Shown here: positions 57,851-64,000 of the stretch, piece by piece
How the letters are laid out: every line of letters begins with the position of its first letter
Numbering within the stretch: position 1 is the stretch's first letter
Assembly (NCBI GenBank): GCA_009193035.1
Contig: SWDT01000107.1
Coordinates: forward strand, 62,001-126,000
Length of the DNA stretch: 64,000 bases
Reading direction: 5' to 3'
Source: Halicephalobus mephisto
Lineage: Eukaryota; Nematoda; Chromadorea; Rhabditida; Panagrolaimidae
Made by a program: the position numbers and the translations under genes
The notes under the pieces: generated by a model
Database searches by the model: none
What the model saw: the letters and a program-made list of their open reading frames with translations, nothing else
Told to the model about the DNA's origin: nothing

Positions 57851-57952
57851 CAGTAGAACTTGGATATAAGATACTCTCTTGGGACTGGACAAAGCGTATG
57901 TTATAACCCGAGATATGTTATAGCAGGGGTATCTTATATCCAAATTTTACTG
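57851..57952. mobile_element. Pogo/Tigger-like miniature element with TA target duplication
   Basis: CAGTAGAACTTGGATATAAG at the left and an inverted CTTATATCCAAATTTTACTG at the right, flanked on each side by TA. Internal TATGTTATAACCC and GATATGTTATAGCAGGGGTA extend the symmetry. The CAGTAGAAC...ATATAA terminus is that of pogo/Tigger elements of the Tc1/mariner superfamily. 102 bases; no transposase. Confidence 0.78.
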
Positions 57953-58640
57953 TATATCCTAATCGTTTTAACAAATAATAAATTAGCAAGTTAACTGAAA
58001 AAACCAAATTACTGAGTTATGATTTTTAACATTAATAATACTATAATATTAATTTATACTGATCAGTAAAAATCAATAGTAAAGAATTTTTATATTGATC
58101 TAATAACTAAAAATTTTTGCTTATCTACGATTTTTTATGTTTTGAATGTTTGACCATTAATAGATGAGGAAATAATACATGATTTAGTTTGCTCAATGAG
58201 GTGGAGAAAATGCAATCTCCGCTTTTATCATTTTTACATTCTATCTTCGACAAACAACCGCAATACAAACGGGTTGTCGAGAGATGATGATTTCAAGACT
58301 CATAACCGACTACCAAGTTCGAATGTGAATGAAAATCGAAAAAGTGAAAACTGAGTTTTTAGAGAATACGAAGATGTAGTTTTTGATGTCTAATTTGTTT
58401 AAGAAAGGGAATTGAACCTAGACAATGAAATCTGACTTGTTTCACCCCTGGTGTTTCCATGATGATCTCAAATGAATTGTACTTTATGTTTATTCTCATC
58501 TAGATTTCAACTTCATATTGCCAATTAACAAGTAATTTTATTATTATCAGAATTAGAATCTACTTGTCAAAAACTAACCAGTTTATAATTTTCTCTCAAT
58601 CTTCAATGTGGTGTTCACATATATAATTGTAGCAATTTAC

Positions 58641-59045
58641 TTAATTGTAATTGGATACTTCGGTTTTACAATGATGAAGAACGGGAGAAGTAAATGGAAG
58701 ATATGAAGCTGCAAGTGTATAAGGTATAAATTTGTAAATCACGTATCCGTAAGATGTGAGCCGAGTATATTTGGTTATAAGTATTTCTACTGGTGTATCA
58801 AACTCACCACAAAACAGAAATAGTGAAATTCCAAAAATGTTTCTTTTATGGAAACAGTATAAAGTTGATGATGGTGTTGCGGAAAGTGAAAATATTGCCA
58901 ATATGAAAACCTTTGAGGTACAGGAACCCAATTTACACATAAATTTACAGCAAGTGTGACGCCGTTCAGCAGAGAGAATAAGAACGACAATACTGAATCG
59001 TCCGAAGTTTAAGTTTATTAATTTGTATCGTATGTGCTCAAACAA
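58641..59045. other. Repeat-derived open region, no gene called
   Basis: A 134-codon minus-strand frame overlaps a copy of the dispersed repeat (GAAAACCTTTGAGG...GGAACCCAATTT...GACGCCGTTCAG, about 58850-59005) that is also present at 17.8-18.3 kb. The frame is Ser/Phe/Cys-rich without family features, and its sequence is shared with the repeat, so I leave it uncalled. Confidence 0.4.
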
Positions 59046-59616
59046 ACAGAAGAGTTAGCAGTCGTACAAGACTAATCAATTAAGAGAACACGTCATATTC
59101 CCTTATAGATGGCTTGTATTACAAAATTTGGAACGATCGTAGCTGAATTAGAATATTGTTCCTGGTTTTTCTACTTTGTTTCACAGCACCATGAAGATAA
59201 CGACTGTTTCACGCGTTAGTTACAACAATTTGCTGGATTTTGCGTCACATATGTTTGACACAAAAGTTTTGCACAATGTCACAATTTAATACATTTTCAC
59301 TTCCTTATGTGCCAACGAATTTAGCGTTACTAAAAGCGGGAATACTGTTGTTATCCTTATATTTATATCATTATATAAACGGTGGGCTGCAGAGCAATAC
59401 AGAATCATCTTTTCGCATTCTGAAATTTTCTTATTCTCACGAACCTAATGTTAACGACACGATTTATAGTCTACAATAATAAATCAAAACTTCCAAGATT
59501 TATTTTCTCTAAATGATTGTCTTTACCATATAAACAACCAGGAAAATAATATAAATGCTTAGAAGACAGTTTTAAACACATTAATTTCTACAAATTCTAT
59601 AGCCGGCTGTTATTGA

Positions 59617-62600
59617 TTAAATTAATTGTAATTTATGCTTCATTACTAGCATATAATGAAGTACTACTGCTCGCATATCAACCATTTCTTTGGAGACCTT
59701 AGTGATATTTTTATATCTTTCAATTCCTTCCAGTTTTTCTATTTCCTCCTGCCAATCAATAATGCTCAACCTTCTTCTGAAGTTTTCATTATTTTCCGAA
59801 ACATAGTTCCGAAAGTACTCATTTACTTTTTTGAAACGAGCATTGTAATCTATTACTCCGGGTACGTCTGTCTTGCAATAAGGAATTGTTATGAAGCTTA
59901 CAACCGGATATTCATTAGAAGTAGCATCGTTGCAATGTTGGCTCCTGAATCTTGATGAGGAATTCGGTCCAAAGTCCAGATCGAGAGCACGGAAAAACTG
60001 CTTCATGAATTCTTCCAGTTCATCCAAACAGCTTTTCAATGTTCCTGCTCTGATAGCCAGATCCATTCCGTAAGCAATGTAAATCCTCGGCAGGGTGAAG
60101 TTGTTCATTTTTCGGCTTCTAATCTGATCAACAGCTTCAAAATATGTGGAGAAGGCTGTCGGGAAGCTGAGATCGATGCCCTCAGAATTCTTCATCACGG
60201 AATGCGTCTGTAAAGGCTTCAACAGAGTATCATATATGAATAGAATCTTTGGACGATGTCTTGATTGAAAGGAAAACTTCATCATAATTCCTTCCATGCA
60301 GTTCATTTTGTCTCCATATAACTTCTTAGAGGAGAATATCCATTCATTTGAAGGGCAGACAGGAGGGGTAGGGATATTATTGTACGCATATGGAAGGACT
60401 GCCAAGGGATTTTCATTCTGTCCATCAATGTCCACTTCGTATTCCTCATCAATACCAGGACAGTTAGCAATGAAGTCTGTTAAAATGTTACTTAGATCAT
60501 TAGTAACTTTGAAGACCTCTGAATATCGGCGGTTTTCTATTTCTTTTGTGCTAGGTGTTGGACTCGAATACTTAGTAGATTCATCATTAAAACGAACTTT
60601 CTTTTTAAGTCTTGAATGATTTACCGATTGTGGGGTTTTTTCACAGTTTTCATTCTCTGTGACAGAGGAGATTCCTCTTCGATTTTCATTATCATCCGCA
60701 ATGGGCTCTGGATCAGTGCGAAGAAGCTCTTCATCGGTAGAAGAGCATTCTTCTTCAGACACAGCTGTTTCTGAACGACGAACCGATCCTCCTTTATTAT
60801 CACTGTAACACTTTTGTGAAGTCCCACAATCCGCATTCCTTCCTTGTTCCTCCATATGTGTAGCTAGAAAACCCGTCCCTTGTTTAACTATCCTTGTTTT
60901 TTTGTCCTCTGCAGATATTGATTCCGCCCTTCTTTTCCTGTTCTGTTTTGGATCCAAGATGATGTTGTTCCAATTTTTCACAACCTCTTCGGCCAGCATT
61001 CGTGCAATGTCAAAGAACTTCATCATATACGTATATTCTTTTCGAACTACCGTTTTGTATATCTTGCTGAATTTCTTCACAAAGCTTTCATTGTTAGCCA
61101 CTTGGAAAGCATCAGCGAAGATATCTTTCAATTTGGGAGAGTTTTTAAATTTTTCCACCAATGATGGCTCTATTCTTAAAAACAAGTTTTTCCTTGATTG
61201 TATGAGATGTTCTACATACGCTGAAATCAATCAATTAGTTAAGATTAATATAGTTATTTACTTACAAGCAATGGATATTTTTCCTCTTGGAGATTGAGTC
61301 TGAGGTGCTTTCGTTCTTGCAGTCTTTTCCTCAGATCCAGCACCACTACCTTCAACATTGAACATCTTAAACCTAGATGTTTCATAAGTGTCATTCACCA
61401 TTGCCGTAATGCTTCTGAAATGGTTAAAAAATTACTTTCAAAATATAAATTTGGTAAATAACAACTAATGAAACGGAACTAGTCCTAAGCAAAAAAGCAC
61501 AATTTGCAGTCGGAAATGGAAAGATAAAATGTTCTTCTATAAGCCTCAAGTGTCAAACACATGACTGATAAATGAAGAATTTGTTGGTAGCAGTGTTAGG
61601 ACACGTTTGCGAACGTGTATAAGCAAAAATGGTGTTCAAAGTACAAAAATATTTATAATTAACCAATTACTAGAGGGAAAATCAAACAATTAACTGAAAA
61701 TAGAGACATCTTTAAAATTATTTTCCTTTTTTATTCTGCTTGACTTTTTTTTGCTGCATAATATCTTAATTGTATTGGGAAGTTGTGTTCTCTGGATTGT
61801 CTCTTTCATCATCCACTTGAAATTGGAAGCCCTCTTCTTAGTCGACTATACTTTTTCTGTAGAACCGCTAATGGCACTGTTGGACAGTCGAACTCATCCT
61901 TATGATTCTTTTTATCGGCGATCCAATATAGTTTGTTCTCGTCTTTGTCATATTGTAAGAATGTCTTATTGCAATAGGGACAGCGGAACACTGTGAATCG
62001 TCCATTTCTTTTTACTCTTCGGATATAATATTCTTTGGCTTTAGTTTGATCACCTGGTTCGATCATGAGTACAGCAATGAATTTCGATCCGTCTTTATTT
62101 TTTTCTAACTGATACTGATCCTTGGGAACTATATTTTTCTTAAATCTGCCGTTGAAAACAGGAGATATATTTCGAGATGGAGTATAACAACTAGGAGGTA
62201 TTGAAATCGGGTGTTTGGCCTTGGATGGAATATCTGTTCTTACTGAATTGTTACCTAAAAGTAGTTTTTATATAGACTTCCAACAATATTTCGCCTACAA
62301 TTTACTGGCTCAATCTGTTTCAAATGGTACTTGCAACGTTCATGATGGTTTTGCTCCACAACCTGCTTCATTGTTATCACTTTTGCTTCCGTTATTTTCT
62401 TCTGTTGAATACAGTCTGTACAGATGTACATTTCTTTTGATTCATCTTTTAAACAATTTGTATACATTCGACCCTCGATAATCAGAGTATCATTGATTAT
62501 TTCGAAATCTGACTCTCCTCTCTCAGTAGTCACTTTAAAAACCTGACAATCAGGAAGATGATTTCCGGTGATTTTGATGGATTCATCAGGAAGAAATTCT

Positions 62601-63454
62601 CCCTTTACTTTCTCTTTGCAGTGGCAGCAGATTATGCCTTCTCGGATCAATACAAATTTGCGATAGTGTGAGTCGTCATCAGGTTCATTTATCATGATCG
62701 AAATGGCATTATTTTGAACAACTCGAGTGTGTGAAGGACGGATTCTGGGTTCCTGAAATCGAGAATTGACGATGTTTATATGAGAATTCAGGACTTCTTT
62801 TTCAATTTGCCTCGTTTGTGAAGGCTGTTTCGCTGATCTTTTCTGGAGATGTTCATGACCTTGTTGCTCTTTGTAATTTGTTTGATTGGCTTTTTTCTGC
62901 GATTGAATCTCTTCTACATGAACTCGCTTCCTGGATCCAGTGCCATAAGGTTTTCGTCTCTCCAAACCGTCAAGATAATGCTGACATTCTTCTTTGGTAT
63001 GAGATTCACAATTAAGGAGATGATTTCTAAGGTTACAAGTAACTGTACAACTAGGATTATGTGGATCGAATTGAATATTAATCCACTTTCCAAGAAGCCT
63101 ACAACGACAGCAATAATAAGTGTTCTTGTCTTTCAATTTTCGATACGATCTGCAGAAACCATCAGTTTCGTAGACGATGAGGAATCTATCATCTTTATAA
63201 ATCTCACACTTTAATTCGTCTAGCAAGGATTGTGGAGAATTCTGGAAATCATTTGTTTTAAACATTTAATTTTAAAAACTTACTCTAGAATCCAGAATAT
63301 CATTTTCACTGATTTCGGAAAAACTATCTTCTTCGTTAAAATCACTGACAGAAATATCTGACAGTAAGCGACCTTCGGGTTGGTTCATGATGTTATGTTG
63401 ACGTAGAGAAGGTAGCCGATGATTGCGGATCTCACTATTGTAGTTGTTTGACAT
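59617..63454 (-). CDS. Large nuclear-type protein: four zinc modules plus SGNH-like C-terminus
   Basis: Five exons join in frame: 63284-63454, 62299-63241, 61852-62254, 61266-61414, 59617-61220; 1089 aa. Four zinc modules of the form CxxC-(18-26)-H-x3-5-C: C101/C104/H131/C135, C262/C265/H285/C289, C331/C334/H356/C360, C463/C466/H489/C495. They recall WRKY/GCM1/FLYWCH zinc clusters, but this is inference. A helical segment follows (about 560-640), then an acidic/Ser linker with a PP1-docking type KVRF (763-766). The C-terminal part has an SGNH-like order: ILFIYDTLL (881-889, where GDS would be), IYIAYGMDL (935-943) and VVSFITIP...DYNARF (995-1018). The GDS Ser and the Asn of GxND are absent, so it is probably not an active hydrolase. 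A TTTCAG 12 bases before the ATG suggests trans-splicing. Intron 63242-63283 is only 42 bases. Confidence 0.8.
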
Positions 63455-63466
63455 TTTGCGGTATTT

Positions 63467-64000
63467 CTGAAATATTTATTTTCAAAATATAAATGTAATT
63501 AAAGAAGTATTAAATACAAAAGACGCTCTTTACGGACGAAATTTTGATTGGCAATGAATAAACAAGAAAAATGCTGATTTCGCTCAATTTCATCATTTCA
63601 CTAACTTAACACAAAGCTGTCCAGATAATTTATTATCAATTTTTGCTTTAATTTTCCAACTGTATGATAGTTGGTCCCCTTCAACCTGAATTGATTTTAA
63701 GGCGCATTTTAGGTAACTTTGGACTTTAAGCTTTTTCCGGCAAAGAAATTTAGAAGTCCTTAAATTTAGATAAAAATATGTAGAATGGGATAATGAGACC
63801 CGTAGATTCTGAATCTGATATCAAACTTGTGAGTTAGACTTTAGAATCTGGAGATTCAGAGTCCTGGATTTTAAAGTTTGAGAAGTCATAACTCCATTAA
63901 ATACAGTTCAAATAACTTTATTTTTTTTAAATCATATCTATCCTCAGAGATCTCAAGCTTTTCTTCGGACACTGACTTCTGAAGTCGTGTTTGAAAAAGG
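63467..64000. other. Upstream region of the zinc/SGNH gene, no further gene seen
   Basis: Begins with the AATATTTCAG acceptor (minus strand, 63467-63476) taken as the spliced-leader site. The rest is AT-rich with some GGTCCCC and direct repeats of GAATCTG/AGATTCNGA near 63800-63870. No ORF of interest reaches the window end. Confidence 0.45.

Noticed and set aside
59656..60619. Plus-strand frames opposite the zinc/SGNH gene (up to 107 codons)
   Set aside because: Antisense shadows of exon 59617-61220, which has closed splice phases and domain content on the minus strand.
62251..62299. Stop codon TAG at 62255-62257 ending the zinc-module ORF, so two genes instead of one
   Set aside because: A donor at 62298 and an acceptor ending at 62255 remove this stop with a 44-base intron and restore the frame into the next open segment, which then continues through two further phase-matched exons.

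Overview
The window looks like nuclear DNA of a nematode, most likely Caenorhabditis or a close relative. The evidence is the TTTCAG-type splice acceptors, many introns of only 42-60 bases, A/T homopolymer-rich introns dotted with CTACAGTA/TACTGTAG words, acceptors lying 9-15 bases before start codons (as in spliced-leader trans-splicing), and the gene content. There is no bacterial operon, CRISPR array or phage. From memory, the C. elegans counterparts of nphp-4, cyl-1 and bcl-11 are all on chromosome V, so the window may be conserved chromosome V sequence; that needs checking.

Layout. 386-618 (-): one exon of a probable 7TM chemoreceptor. 1679-3698 (+): a four-helix membrane protein whose first intron holds two 5S rRNA genes. 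3938-11688 (-): nephrocystin-4, 14 exons with every splice phase closing, 1333 aa, and a perfect ciliary X-box 111 bases before its ATG; its introns hold a 5S gene, a tRNA-like element, two related inverted-repeat elements and a minisatellite. 12700-14743 (+): cyclin L with an RS tail. 15334-16005 (+): an unrecognised ORF without ATG. 16006-37960: about 22 kb with no recognisable gene except a tRNA-Gln and two more 5S genes, made of tandem repeats, palindromic arrays and GC-richer islands; probably the regulatory territory of the next gene. 37961-44820 (+): the BCL11 zinc-finger transcription factor, 7 exons, 836 aa, with the diagnostic CCHC finger.

From 46 to 56 kb the minus strand carries an Ig-like plus thrombospondin-1-like secreted protein (46211-49451 or beyond), a short acidic ORF (50201-50539) and a small single-pass membrane protein (52273-55897). 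Several terminal-inverted-repeat elements and a second tRNA-Gln lie among them. At 59617-63454 (-) five exons join in frame into a 1089-aa protein with four CxxC...H...C zinc modules followed by an SGNH-like region that seems to lack catalytic residues. This unusual architecture is the best candidate here for something undescribed.

The genes do not form one pathway. The clearest regulatory link is the X-box, which predicts DAF-19/RFX control of nphp-4 in ciliated sensory neurons. A striking genome-level feature is 5S rRNA genes scattered as 280-base cassettes in introns and intergenic DNA, each with its own T-run terminator. All gene models are hand-spliced from the DNA and have not been compared with any database.
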